64,000 nt of DNA, from contig DATNFU010000026.1 in assembly GCA_035606235.1 (NCBI GenBank), forward strand, positions 1 to 64,000. The letters run 5' to 3'. This document shows, in pieces, positions 1-8,852 of this stretch; position 1 is the stretch's first letter; each line of letters starts with the position of its first letter. Both the position numbers and the translations under genes were made by a program. This DNA comes from 66-474 sp035606235. Lineage in GTDB: Bacteria > Pseudomonadota > Gammaproteobacteria > Xanthomonadales > Rhodanobacteraceae. The notes beneath the pieces are model-generated. The model saw only the letters and a program-made list of their open reading frames with translations, was not told the origin of the DNA and searched no databases.

Positions 1-1707
1 GATATCGGCGGCTTCCGCACCCATTTCGATCGCGAGGGCGATCTCGGAAATCAGATCGCCCGCGTGCACGCCGACGATCCCGCCGCCGAGCACGCGCTGC
101 GTGGCGTTGTCGAAGATAAGCTTGGTGAAGCCTTCCGCGCGATCCATGCCCAACGCGCGACCCGAGGCCGCCCACGGGAATTTCGCCACACCGACGTCCA
201 GCTTCTTTTCCTTCGCCTCGCGCTCGGTGACACCGACCCAGGCGATTTCCGGATCGGTGTAGGCCACGCTCGGGATCACGCGCGCGTCGAACGCGCTCTT
301 GTGGCCGGCGCAGACTTCCGCGGCGACTTTTGCCTCGTGCGTCGCCTTGTGCGCCAGCATCGGCGGCCCGACGATGTCGCCGATCGCGAAGATGTGCGGC
401 ACGTTGGTGCGCAGCTGTTTGTCGGCGGGAACGTAGCCGCGCTCGGTCACGTTCACGCCGGCCTTGTCCGCGCCGATCCTGTTGCCGTTCGGCGTGCGTC
501 CGACCGCGCACAACACGCGATCGAACAGTTGCGGCTTCGGTGCGGCATCTTGTTTTGAATCGGCGCCTTCGAACGTGACTTCGATGCCGCTCTTCTGCGC
601 CTTGGCGGAAGTCACTTTCGTCTTGAGATGGATGCCGGCATAGCGCTTGGCGATGCGCTGCTGCAGCGGACGCACCAGATCGGGATCGGTGCCGGGCATC
701 AGTTGGTCGAACAACTCGACCACGGTGACTTGCGCGCCGAGCGCGTCATGCACGCAGGCCATCTCCAGACCGATGATGCCGCCGCCGATCACCAGCAGCT
801 TTTTCGGAATCTCGCCGAGCATCAGCGCGTCGGTGGAATCCATCACGCGCGGATCACCCCACGGCAGGCCCGGCAGTTTCACCGCCTGCGAACCCGCGGC
901 GATGATGCACTGCTCGAAACGCACCAGCTTCTTGCCTTCGGAAGTTTCAACTTCGATCTCGTGCGGCGACACGAACGCGCCGGTGCCGCGCACGCCGCGC
1001 ACCTTGCGCTGTTTCGCCATCGTCGCGAGTCCGCCGGTGAGCTTGCCGACCACGCCGTCCTTGAAGGCGCGCAGTTTGTCGAGTTCGATCTTCGGCTTGC
1101 CGAACACGATGCCGTGCTCGGCCATCAATTCCGCATCGTTGATCAGGTCGGCCGCGTGCAGCAATGCCTTGGACGGAATGCAACCGACATTGAGGCACAC
1201 GCCGCCCAGCCGCTCGTAGCGTTCGATCAGGATCGTATCCATGCCCAGATCAGCGGCGCGGAATGCCGCGGTGTAACCACCGGGACCGGAACCGAGTACG
1301 CAGACCTGGCATTCGAAATCGGCTTTGCGGCCGTTGTCCTTCGCGCCTGATGCAGCCGTGGGTTTCTGCGCAGATGCCGCAGGCTGCACCGCGTCGGCTG
1401 CAGGCTTTTGTTCCCGCTGATCGTTTTGGACGGGAGCTTTGGCTGGTTCGGGCCTTGTTTCGCCGGAAGCACTTGTTTCCAGTACCGCAATCACGCTGCC
1501 TTCGGAAACGCTGTCGCCTTCCTTGACGCGCAGCTCCTTCACCGTGCCAGCGGCGGAAGCCGGGACTTCCATCGTGGCTTTCGCCGATTCCAGCGTCAGC
1601 AGGCTCTGGTCTTTTTCGACCTTGTCGCCGACTTTCACCAGCACTTCGATCACCGGCACGTCGGAGAAATCGCCGATCGCGGGCACCTTCAGTTCGATCG
1701 TGGCCAT
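1..1707 (-). CDS. lpdA: Dihydrolipoamide dehydrogenase with N-terminal lipoyl domain, partial (E3)
   Basis: This is the E3 component, which reoxidises the dihydrolipoyl group of E2 using FAD and NAD+. The reading frame is open to the window edge: 569 codons are visible and only a short C-terminal stretch should be missing. Residues 1 to about 80 form a lipoyl domain with the lysine motif ESAKATMEVP, followed by an Ala/Pro/Lys linker to about residue 115. The flavoprotein then begins with the GSGPGGYTAAFRAADLG nucleotide fold and carries the redox disulfide GGVCLNVGCIPSK. A second GGGIIGLE fold binds NAD. The start lies 10 bp after the aceF stop, so the two are almost certainly cotranscribed. 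The lipoyl-bearing E3 is a known variant in Neisseria and Xanthomonas-type bacteria; E. coli Lpd lacks it. Confidence 0.95.
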   Translation of the reverse strand, partial: MATIELKVPAIGDFSDVPVIEVLVKVGDKVEKDQSLLTLESAKATMEVPASAAGTVKELRVKEGDSVSEGSVIAVLETSASGETRPEPAKAPVQNDQREQKPAADAVQPAASAQKPTAASGAKDNGRKADFECQVCVLGSGPGGYTAAFRAADLGMDTILIERYERLGGVCLNVGCIPSKALLHAADLINDAELMAEHGIVFGKPKIELDKLRAFKDGVVGKLTGGLATMAKQRKVRGVRGTGAFVSPHEIEVETSEGKKLVRFEQCIIAAGSQAVKLPGLPWGDPRVMDSTDALMLGEIPKKLLVIGGGIIGLEMACVHDALGAQVTVVELFDQLMPGTDPDLVRPLQQRIAKRYAGIHLKTKVTSAKAQKSGIEVTFEGADSKQDAAPKPQLFDRVLCAVGRTPNGNRIGADKAGVNVTERGYVPADKQLRTNVPHIFAIGDIVGPPMLAHKATHEAKVAAEVCAGHKSAFDARVIPSVAYTDPEIAWVGVTEREAKEKKLDVGVAKFPWAASGRALGMDRAEGFTKLIFDNATQRVLGGGIVGVHAGDLISEIALAIEMGAEAADI

Positions 1708-1717
1708 CGCGGGCGCC

Positions 1718-3106
1718 TCAGACCAGCAGCCGGCGCAGGTCGCCGAGCACGCGTGCGAGATACGCGGCGAAGCGCGCCGCATCCGCGCCGTCGATGACGC
1801 GGTGGTCGTAGGACAGCGACAGAGGCAGCATCAACCGCGGTTCGAACGCGCTGCCATTCCAGACCGGCTGCATGCTCGAACGCGAGACGCCCAGGATCGC
1901 CACTTCCGGCGCATTAATGATCGGCGTGAACGCCGTGCCGCCGATGCCGCCCAGTGAGGAAATGGAAAAGCATCCGCCGGACATGTCGCTGGGCGCGAGC
2001 TTCTTGTCGCGCGCCTTTTTCGAAATCTCGCCGAGTTCGATCGCCAGTTCCAGCAGGCCCTTGCGGTCGGCATCGCGGATCACCGGCACCACCAGGCCAT
2101 CGGGCGCGTCCACCGCGATGCCGATGTGGAAATATTTTTTCAGGATCAGCTTTTCACCGGGCGCATCCAGCGAAGCATTGAATTGCGGGAATTGTTTCAG
2201 TGCCGCCACGACCGCCTTGATCAGGAACACCAGGGGCGTGATCTTGACGTCCTTGTTCTCGCCACCAAGCTGTTTGCGGAACGCCTCCATCTCCGTGACA
2301 TCTGCGGTTTCCTGCTGGGTGACATGCGGAATCATCACCCAGTTGCGCGCGAGATTGGCGCCGCCGAGTTTCTTGATGCGCGACAGCGGCCTTTCCTCGA
2401 TCTCGCCGAATTTGGAAAAATCAATCTGCGGCCACGGCAGCAATTGCAATCCACCGCCGCTTGCCTGCGCGTGCGCCATCGCCGCACCGCCCGACATCGC
2501 CGATTTCACGAACGCCTGCACGTCCTCCCTGGTGATGCGACCGCCGCGCGCCGATCCGTGCACGCGCGAAATGTCCACGCCCAGTTCGCGCGCGAACGCG
2601 CGCACGGCGGGACTGGCATACGGCACCTTGCCCGGTTTAACCATGTCGGCGTCGAAAGGAATCGGCGGCGAACGCGGCACTTCCTGACTCCCCGCCCCGC
2701 TCGCGGGAGCAGGTGTCGGAGACGGGCCGGGAGATTCCTTCCTTGTTTCAGCGGACGACTTCGCCGCCTCGTCACCCTGGGCGGGGGATTTCGCCAACGC
2801 GCTTTCATTTGCGGGTGGCGCGGTCGGCTTCTGCTCGGCGGCTGTCGTTTTCGGCGCACCCTTTGCTTCCGCCTCGATCAGCGCAATCACGCTACCGCGC
2901 GAAACGGTGTCGTTCTCCCTGACCCTGACTTCGCGCACCACGCCGGCGAACGGCGCAGGCACTTCCATCGTGGCCTTGGCCGATTCCAGCGTGACCAGGC
3001 TTTGGTCCTTCTCGACCCGATCGCCCGGTTTCACCAGCACCTCGATCACCGGCACGTCGGTGAAATCGCCGATGTCCGGTACCGTGGCTTCGCGCGTGTC
3101 GGTCAT
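1718..3106 (-). CDS. aceF: Pyruvate dehydrogenase E2, dihydrolipoamide acetyltransferase
   Basis: E2 core enzyme moving the acetyl group from lipoate to CoA. Its 462 residues show one N-terminal lipoyl domain (ESAKATMEVPAPFAG near residue 45), a long Ala/Pro/Glu linker (about 85-150), a peripheral subunit-binding domain (YASPAVRAFARELGVD through GRITREDV, about 165-200) and the catalytic acyltransferase domain ending in the active-site motif SYDHRVIDGADAARF. There is a single lipoyl domain against three in E. coli AceF; the second lipoyl domain of the complex sits on the downstream LpdA. The start ATG is preceded by AAGGAAACAGC. The E1 gene is not adjacent; it lies near position 25,000. E2s for 2-oxoglutarate or branched-chain acids are the alternatives, but this domain layout and the AceE homologue in the same window favour pyruvate. 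Confidence 0.95.
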   Translation of the reverse strand: MTDTREATVPDIGDFTDVPVIEVLVKPGDRVEKDQSLVTLESAKATMEVPAPFAGVVREVRVRENDTVSRGSVIALIEAEAKGAPKTTAAEQKPTAPPANESALAKSPAQGDEAAKSSAETRKESPGPSPTPAPASGAGSQEVPRSPPIPFDADMVKPGKVPYASPAVRAFARELGVDISRVHGSARGGRITREDVQAFVKSAMSGGAAMAHAQASGGGLQLLPWPQIDFSKFGEIEERPLSRIKKLGGANLARNWVMIPHVTQQETADVTEMEAFRKQLGGENKDVKITPLVFLIKAVVAALKQFPQFNASLDAPGEKLILKKYFHIGIAVDAPDGLVVPVIRDADRKGLLELAIELGEISKKARDKKLAPSDMSGGCFSISSLGGIGGTAFTPIINAPEVAILGVSRSSMQPVWNGSAFEPRLMLPLSLSYDHRVIDGADAARFAAYLARVLGDLRRLLV

Positions 3107-3218
3107 GCTGTTTCCTTGTTCTTTGCGTCAGGCGCAGACATCCAGTTTCGCGCATTCGCACCGCGACGTCATCCGCAGCCCATGACTTGTGGCAGATTGG
3201 CAGGCTTCTCATGGATCA

Positions 3219-3240
3219 GTAATGCTGTATTACATCAGCA
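3219..3240. promoter_or_regulatory. Nested inverted repeats, candidate operator ahead of the ABC exporter genes
   Basis: GTAAT at 3219-3223 and ATTAC at 3229-3233 form a perfect inverted repeat with a 5-base gap. It is interleaved with TGCTG at 3223-3227 and CAGCA at 3236-3240. The site lies just upstream of the ABC ATPase start, in the 140-base gap shared with divergent aceF. Such short A/T-rich dyads ahead of ABC exporters are often sites of GntR or TetR-type repressors. No regulator gene is adjacent, so the role is inferred. Confidence 0.35.
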
Positions 3241-3246
3241 ATACAC

Positions 3247-4146
3247 ATGGGTGGCGACATGCTGGCACTCCGCAAGCTTTCCAAGACTTACGTCAACGGC
3301 GTACGCGCATTGCGCGACGTTTCGCTGGATATTCCGGCCGGCATGTTTGGATTGCTCGGGCCCAATGGTGCCGGCAAGTCCACGCTGATGCGCACCATCG
3401 CCACTCTGCAGGATCCCGACGCCGGCAGCATCATGCTCGACGAGCTGGATGTGCTCGCGGACAAGCCCGCAGCACGGCGCATGCTGGGCTATCTGCCGCA
3501 GGAATTCGGCGTGTATCCCAAGGTCAGCGCCGAAGCGATGCTCGATCACCTCGCGATGCTGAAGGGCGTGACCGCACGTGGTGAGCGACGCGACCTCGTC
3601 GCCGCACTGCTGAAACAGGTGAATCTCTACGATGTGCGCAAGCGCAAGCTGGGCGGGTTCTCCGGTGGCATGCGGCAACGCTTCGGCATCGCGCAGGCGC
3701 TGATCGGCAATCCGAAACTGGTGATCGTGGACGAGCCCACCGCCGGTCTCGATCCGGAAGAGCGACAGCGTTTCCTCAACCTGCTTGCCGAAATCGGCGA
3801 GCGCGTCGTGGTGATCCTTTCCACCCACATCGTGGAGGACGTGACCGAGCTGTGCCCGCGCATGGCGATCATCGCGGAAGGCCAGGTGCGCCTGAGCGGC
3901 GAGCCGCGCGAAACGATCCGAAGCCTGGAAGGCCGTGTCTGGCGACGCGTAATCCACAAGGAAGCGCTGCACGAATACCGCGCGCGCATGGCCGTGCTTT
4001 CGACCCGCCTCGCCACCGGCAACACGGTGATCCATGTGCTCGCCGACTCCAAACCCGATGATGGCTTCGAAAGCGTGCCACCGGATCTTGAAGACGTGTA
4101 TTTCGGCCAGTTGCACCACGCCGCCGCCGCGGCGCAGCCGGCGTAA
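3247..4146 (+). CDS. ABC transporter ATP-binding protein
   Basis: Cytoplasmic ATPase subunit of an ABC-2 type transporter, 299 residues. Walker A is GPNGAGKST (about 38-46), the ABC signature is LGGFSGGMRQR (about 136-146) and Walker B is LVIVDEPTAGLD (about 158-169); a switch histidine follows in LSTHIVEDV. It is followed after only 6 bases by the 1199-residue permease-peptidase fusion, so the two form one transporter and one operon. The start is uncertain: ATG at 3247 has no clear ribosome binding site, whereas ATG at 3259 has GGTGG just upstream. The transported substrate cannot be read from the sequence. Confidence 0.9.
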   Translation: MGGDMLALRKLSKTYVNGVRALRDVSLDIPAGMFGLLGPNGAGKSTLMRTIATLQDPDAGSIMLDELDVLADKPAARRMLGYLPQEFGVYPKVSAEAMLDHLAMLKGVTARGERRDLVAALLKQVNLYDVRKRKLGGFSGGMRQRFGIAQALIGNPKLVIVDEPTAGLDPEERQRFLNLLAEIGERVVVILSTHIVEDVTELCPRMAIIAEGQVRLSGEPRETIRSLEGRVWRRVIHKEALHEYRARMAVLSTRLATGNTVIHVLADSKPDDGFESVPPDLEDVYFGQLHHAAAAAQPA

Positions 4147-4152
4147 TCGCCC

Positions 4153-7100
4153 ATGTTCCGCGAAATCTTCCGTTTCGAGTTGCGCCAGCAACTCAGGAGC
4201 CCGCTGTTCTGGCTGATCGCGATTGCGCTAGGAGCACTGGCTTTCGCCGCCGCAAGCTCCGACACGATTGCGATTGACGGCGGCGTCGGCAATGTGCACC
4301 GCAATGCGGCTTATGTGGTGGTGTATACGCTGGACACTTTCTCGGTGCTGGGCTTGTTCCTGATCACCGTGTTCGTGGTGGGCGCGGCATTGCGCGACTT
4401 CAGCGCGGGAACCTCGGAGCTGGTGTTCGCCACGCCGATGTCACGCCGGGCCTATCTGGGCGGACGCTTCGCCGCGGGGTGGCTGGTCAGCGTGCTGATC
4501 CTGCTGGTGGTTGCGGCGGGCATGTGGCTGGGATCGCTGATGCCTTGGCTGGATCCGGCACGGGTCGGACCCACTCCGTGGGATGCCTTCGGCTGGGCCC
4601 TGATCTTCCTGGTGTTGCCCAACCTGTTCTTCATCGGCGCACTGCTGTTCCTGCTGGCGACCCTGACGCGTTCGATGCTGGGCAGCTACATCGGCGTGAT
4701 CGCGTTTTTCGTGCTGTGGCAGATCGCGCTGATGACGCTCGGCAACGGCAACATCGAGCACCAGACCGCGGGCGCGCTGGTGGATCCGTTCGGCATTGGC
4801 GCGCTCGATCTGGTGACGCGCTACTGGACGCCATCGGACCGCAACACGCATATCCCGCAATTGGCCGGCGTGATGCTGGGCAACCGCGCGTTGTGGCTGG
4901 CGGTCGCGGCGGCCCTGCTGGCGTCCACGTTCGCGCTGTTCAAACCGGACCGCGAAGGCTTGCGGCTGTTCCGCCGCCGCAAGCCGGTCATCGCACCGGC
5001 TGCGCCCGCGCATGCAATCGGCCCGTGGGTCGCCCTGCCGCGGGTGAGCCTGCGCACCGGCTTCGCTGCGCGTGCCGTGCAATTCCTGAAGCTTGCCTGG
5101 TTCGACACCCGCAGCGTGCTGCGCGGGGTGCCTTTCCTGGTGATGCTGGCGTTCGGGCTGTCCAACCTGGGCGCCAACCTCGCCTTCATGGGCGAAATCT
5201 ATGGCACCAGCGTGTGGCCGGTGACGCATCTGATGGCGCAGAACATGAGCGAGAGCTTCACGTTCCTGCTGGTGATCATTGTCGGGTTCTATGCCGGCGA
5301 ACTGGTGTGGCGCGAACGCGGCGATCGCATCAGCGAGGTCACCGACGCCTTTCCGATACCTGACTGGATTCCGCTGCTCGCGAAGACCACCACGCTGGCA
5401 ATGGTAATCGTCGCCTTCCTCGTGGCCGGCTCGCTGTTCTGCATCGGCTACCAGTTGCTGCACGGCTATCACCACCTCCAGCCGCTGCTTTATCTGCAAT
5501 ATATCGGACTGGATCTGCTCGGCTTCCTGCTGTTCGGCATCCTTGCGGTCGTGCTGCAGGTCCTGGCCAACAACAAGTTCGTCGGTTACGCATTGCTGCT
5601 TGCGTTCATGGTCAGCACGATCGTGCTGAAGCAGTTCCACCTTTCCGACCACCTGTACAACTACGGCAGCGCTCCGGCTACGCCATATTCCGACATGAAC
5701 GGCTTCGGTTCGTTCTGGATCGGCGCGCTGTGGTTTCGGGCCTACTGGTTCTGGCTCGCGATCGCGCTGCTGGTCTCGGCGGCGCTGTTCTGGGTACGCG
5801 GCAACGCCCAGGGGCGGCGCGCCCGCATGCGGGTGGCACGGCAACGATTCGGAGCACCGGCGGGAGTTCTGCTGGCCGTATCGTTGGTCGGCTTCGCCAC
5901 GACCGGCGCGTTCATTTTCCACAACACCCATGGTCTGTACCGTTACCAGACCTACGATCAGGGCCAGCGCCTCCAGGCCAGTTACGAGAAGGAGTATCTG
6001 AAATACCGGGGGCTCGCGCAGCCACGCATCACCGACGTGAAGGTGAACATGGCGATCTACCCCGCGCAGCGCCGGGTTGACGTGGACGGGCACTACACGC
6101 TGGTGAACAAGCACGCGCAGCCCATGGATCAGTTGCTGGTGCAATTGCCGACGCCGCCCACCCGCGACGACAAGGTGGAACTCGACTTTCCCGCGCACAG
6201 CGTGTTGAAGGCCGATCCCGCGCAGGGCTTTTATCTCTACAAGCTCGACAAGCCACTGTCGCCGGGTGCTTCCATGGATTTCGGATTCAGGATGCACGGG
6301 GCCTACAACGGTTTCGCCAATGAACCGGTCGGCGAACAGGTGGTGCACAACGGCACCTTCATCGACAGCATGGCCTTGCCGCATTTCTGCTACGACGAGG
6401 GCCGCCAGCTCACCGACAACAATGACCGTCGCAAGTATGGCCTGGGGCCCGCGCAGCGCGTGCCCAAACGCGGCGATTCCGCGGCGCACGGCAACAATCT
6501 GGCCTCCTGCGATGCCGACTGGGTGCACTTCGAGGCAACGCTTTCGACCAGCGCCGACCAGATCGCGCTGGCTCCGGGCTATCTGCAGAAGGAATGGACC
6601 GCAGGCGGCCGGCATTATTTCCATTACGTGCAGGACACGCCGATCCTGGACTTCTTCTCGTTCCAGTCGGCGCGCTACAAGGTTGCGCACGACAACTGGC
6701 ACAACGTGGCGCTGGAGGTCTACTACGACCCGCAACATCCGTACAACGTCGCGCGGATGTTCAAGGCGATGAAGCTGTCGCTGGACTACTACACGCAACA
6801 TTTCGGACCGTATCAGTTCCGGCAGTTGCGGATCCTGGAATTCCCGGATTACGCATCCTTCGCACAGTCGTTCGCCAATACGGTGCCCTTCTCGGAAGCC
6901 ATCGGTTTCATCGCCGACTTGCGCAAGCCGACCGATATTGACTATGTGACTTACGTCACCGCGCACGAAATCGCGCACCAGTGGTGGGCCCATCAGGCAA
7001 TTGGCGCGGACGTGCAAGGCGTGACCATGCTGGACGAATCGCTGGCGCAATATTCGGCGCTGATGGTGATGAAGCACCTGTACGGTCCGACCAGCATGCG

Positions 7101-7752
7101 CAAGTTCCTGAAGTACGAACTGGACCGGTATCTCTCCGGCAGGACGGGCGAGAGGATCGCGGAAGAGCCATTGGCGCTGGTCGAGGAACAGGACTACATC
7201 CATTACCGCAAGGCTTCGGTAATCTTTTACGCACTGCAGGATTACGTCGGCGAGGACAAGGTCAATGCCGCGCTGCGCACGTGGCTGGACAAGGTGCGCT
7301 TCCAGCAGCCGCCTTACACCGATACCCGCGACCTGCTCGCCGACCTTCGCGCACAAGCCGGCCCCGGAGACCAGAAGCTGATCACCGACTTCTTCGACAG
7401 GATCACCCTGTTCGACGATCGCATGGTTTCCACCAGCGCGAAGAAACTTCCGGACGGCAAGTACCAGGTGACGATGCATGTGCACGCCGCTAAGTACTAC
7501 GCCGACGGCCAGGGCAAGGAAACCCGAGCCAAGCTCGACATTCCGATCGAGGTCGGCGTGTTCGCAAAAGCCGCCGACGGCGAGGAGCAGGACGAAAAGC
7601 CGCTCTACCTGCAGAAGGTTCCGGTGCGCGACGGCGACAGCACGATCATGGTGACCGTGGATGGCAAGCCCTATGAGGCGGGCATAGATCCATACAACGA
7701 ACTGGTTGACCGGGTGAGCGACGACAACCGCGTCGAGATAACACTGCAATAG
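4153..7752 (+). CDS. ABC-2 permease fused to M1-family metallopeptidase
   Basis: A 1199-residue fusion. The first 600 residues or so contain two blocks of ABC-2 type membrane segments (about 15-275 and 310-600), each with roughly six hydrophobic helices, separated by a basic loop rich in Arg/Lys. The remainder is extracytoplasmic and resembles M1 aminopeptidases: the zinc motif HEIAHQWW lies at about 938-945 and a third-ligand glutamate in MLDES at about 962. The C-terminal region is beta-rich. Proteins of this build are known from databases as ABC transporter permease/M1 aminopeptidase, but I know of no established substrate. It follows the ATPase gene by 6 bases and converges on the MscS gene with 6 bases between stops. 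Zinc ligands look intact, so peptidase activity is plausible. Confidence 0.9.
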   Translation: MFREIFRFELRQQLRSPLFWLIAIALGALAFAAASSDTIAIDGGVGNVHRNAAYVVVYTLDTFSVLGLFLITVFVVGAALRDFSAGTSELVFATPMSRRAYLGGRFAAGWLVSVLILLVVAAGMWLGSLMPWLDPARVGPTPWDAFGWALIFLVLPNLFFIGALLFLLATLTRSMLGSYIGVIAFFVLWQIALMTLGNGNIEHQTAGALVDPFGIGALDLVTRYWTPSDRNTHIPQLAGVMLGNRALWLAVAAALLASTFALFKPDREGLRLFRRRKPVIAPAAPAHAIGPWVALPRVSLRTGFAARAVQFLKLAWFDTRSVLRGVPFLVMLAFGLSNLGANLAFMGEIYGTSVWPVTHLMAQNMSESFTFLLVIIVGFYAGELVWRERGDRISEVTDAFPIPDWIPLLAKTTTLAMVIVAFLVAGSLFCIGYQLLHGYHHLQPLLYLQYIGLDLLGFLLFGILAVVLQVLANNKFVGYALLLAFMVSTIVLKQFHLSDHLYNYGSAPATPYSDMNGFGSFWIGALWFRAYWFWLAIALLVSAALFWVRGNAQGRRARMRVARQRFGAPAGVLLAVSLVGFATTGAFIFHNTHGLYRYQTYDQGQRLQASYEKEYLKYRGLAQPRITDVKVNMAIYPAQRRVDVDGHYTLVNKHAQPMDQLLVQLPTPPTRDDKVELDFPAHSVLKADPAQGFYLYKLDKPLSPGASMDFGFRMHGAYNGFANEPVGEQVVHNGTFIDSMALPHFCYDEGRQLTDNNDRRKYGLGPAQRVPKRGDSAAHGNNLASCDADWVHFEATLSTSADQIALAPGYLQKEWTAGGRHYFHYVQDTPILDFFSFQSARYKVAHDNWHNVALEVYYDPQHPYNVARMFKAMKLSLDYYTQHFGPYQFRQLRILEFPDYASFAQSFANTVPFSEAIGFIADLRKPTDIDYVTYVTAHEIAHQWWAHQAIGADVQGVTMLDESLAQYSALMVMKHLYGPTSMRKFLKYELDRYLSGRTGERIAEEPLALVEEQDYIHYRKASVIFYALQDYVGEDKVNAALRTWLDKVRFQQPPYTDTRDLLADLRAQAGPGDQKLITDFFDRITLFDDRMVSTSAKKLPDGKYQVTMHVHAAKYYADGQGKETRAKLDIPIEVGVFAKAADGEEQDEKPLYLQKVPVRDGDSTIMVTVDGKPYEAGIDPYNELVDRVSDDNRVEITLQ

Positions 7753-7758
7753 CCGCAA

Positions 7759-8616
7759 TTACGGCTTCAGCGGCGCCTGCGTCGGGCTGATCACCTGCTT
7801 CACCGTGATCTCATGCTGCGACGATGGCGCGCTGACACCCTCGGCCTCGAATTTTTCCTTGATCGCGCGCATGAAAGCGGTCTCCGCTTCCCACAAATCG
7901 CTGACATGCGCCCAGGCGCGGATCATCAGCTCGACGGTCTTCGAATTGGCATCCAGCGAACACACCCATACGCCGGGCGCGGGATCTTTCAGGATGCGCG
8001 GGTCGGCATCGAACAGTCCGTGCACCAGTTGCATCGCGCGCCCGATGTCTTCGGTATAGGCGATGCCGATACTGATCTCGAAGCGGCGCTGCCCCAGCCG
8101 GTTGTAGTTGATGATCGCATCGCCGCCGACCTTGGCATTGGGCACGATCGCCTGACGGTTGTCCGGCATCACAAGGTAGGTCTGCATCAAGTCCACGCGC
8201 TCGACGGTGCCCGTGATCGCTCCGAACTGCACGAAGTCGCCGACCCGGAATGGCCGGAACAGGATCAGCAATACGCCCCAAGCGAGATTGGACAGCGAAC
8301 TCTGCAAAGCCAGGCCGATCGCCAAGCCCGCGGCACCGACCGCAGCGACCAGCGAGGCGCTGGGCAGGCCCGCGAAATCCAGCACGCTGACCACCAGCAG
8401 CACGGAAAGTGCGCCGTACACGCCGTTGCGCAGAAAACCGATCAGGGTCGGATCCAGATGCCCGCGCTTCAGGCCGCGTCGCAGCAGGTTGGCGAGGCGC
8501 GCAATCAGCCAGAAGCCCACCAGCAACAGCAGGATCGCGCCGGCGATGCGCAGACCGAATTGGGCAATACGCTCGGGCAGTTTCGGCAGGTCTATGCGTT
8601 GCAGCAGATCGTGCAT
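7759..8616 (-). CDS. MscS-family mechanosensitive ion channel
   Basis: Inner-membrane channel that opens under membrane tension to release solutes during hypo-osmotic shock. The 285-residue protein has an N-terminal pair of hydrophobic helices, then the pore-lining helix rich in Gly and Ala (SLVAAVGAAGLAIGLALQ, about 88-105), followed by the beta domain motif FRPFRVGDFVQFGAITGTVE that is typical of MscS. The C-terminal alpha/beta cytoplasmic domain completes the fold. Length matches small MscS proteins (286 in E. coli). The start ATG is preceded by GGAGATACGC, a good ribosome binding site. It converges on the permease-peptidase gene and is divergent from the GAF-GGDEF gene. Confidence 0.93.
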   Translation of the reverse strand: MHDLLQRIDLPKLPERIAQFGLRIAGAILLLLVGFWLIARLANLLRRGLKRGHLDPTLIGFLRNGVYGALSVLLVVSVLDFAGLPSASLVAAVGAAGLAIGLALQSSLSNLAWGVLLILFRPFRVGDFVQFGAITGTVERVDLMQTYLVMPDNRQAIVPNAKVGGDAIINYNRLGQRRFEISIGIAYTEDIGRAMQLVHGLFDADPRILKDPAPGVWVCSLDANSKTVELMIRAWAHVSDLWEAETAFMRAIKEKFEAEGVSAPSSQHEITVKQVISPTQAPLKP

Positions 8617-8852
8617 GCGTATCTCCGCGCGGCCGATTAGGCTAACACCCGGACACCTTTGCAGGAAAATCGACCGGCATCACGCCGGGCACACCGGACC
8701 TGCGCGCCGCCTGCACATACTTGCCTGTATTTGCGTGAACTGCATCCGTGCGATTGTGGCGCGAACGGCCTACAATCGGATGTCGCGCGGAGCGTCGTGC
8801 CGCGCGCGAGTGGAACGGAACCCACTGACACGCCAAGGAGCAGGCCATCCGC

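Noticed and set aside
4441..7758. Very long open frame on the minus strand opposite the permease-peptidase gene (over 1100 codons)
   Set aside because: It is a shadow of a GC-rich coding gene. Its translation is rich in Arg/Gln/His without any domain, while the opposite strand has clear membrane segments and a peptidase motif.
8617..8852. Promoter of the GAF-GGDEF gene with TACAAT at 8771-8776
   Set aside because: The apparent -35 (TTGTGG) is only 11 bases away and no other hexamer at 16-18 bases is good, so it is mentioned only as a possible -10.
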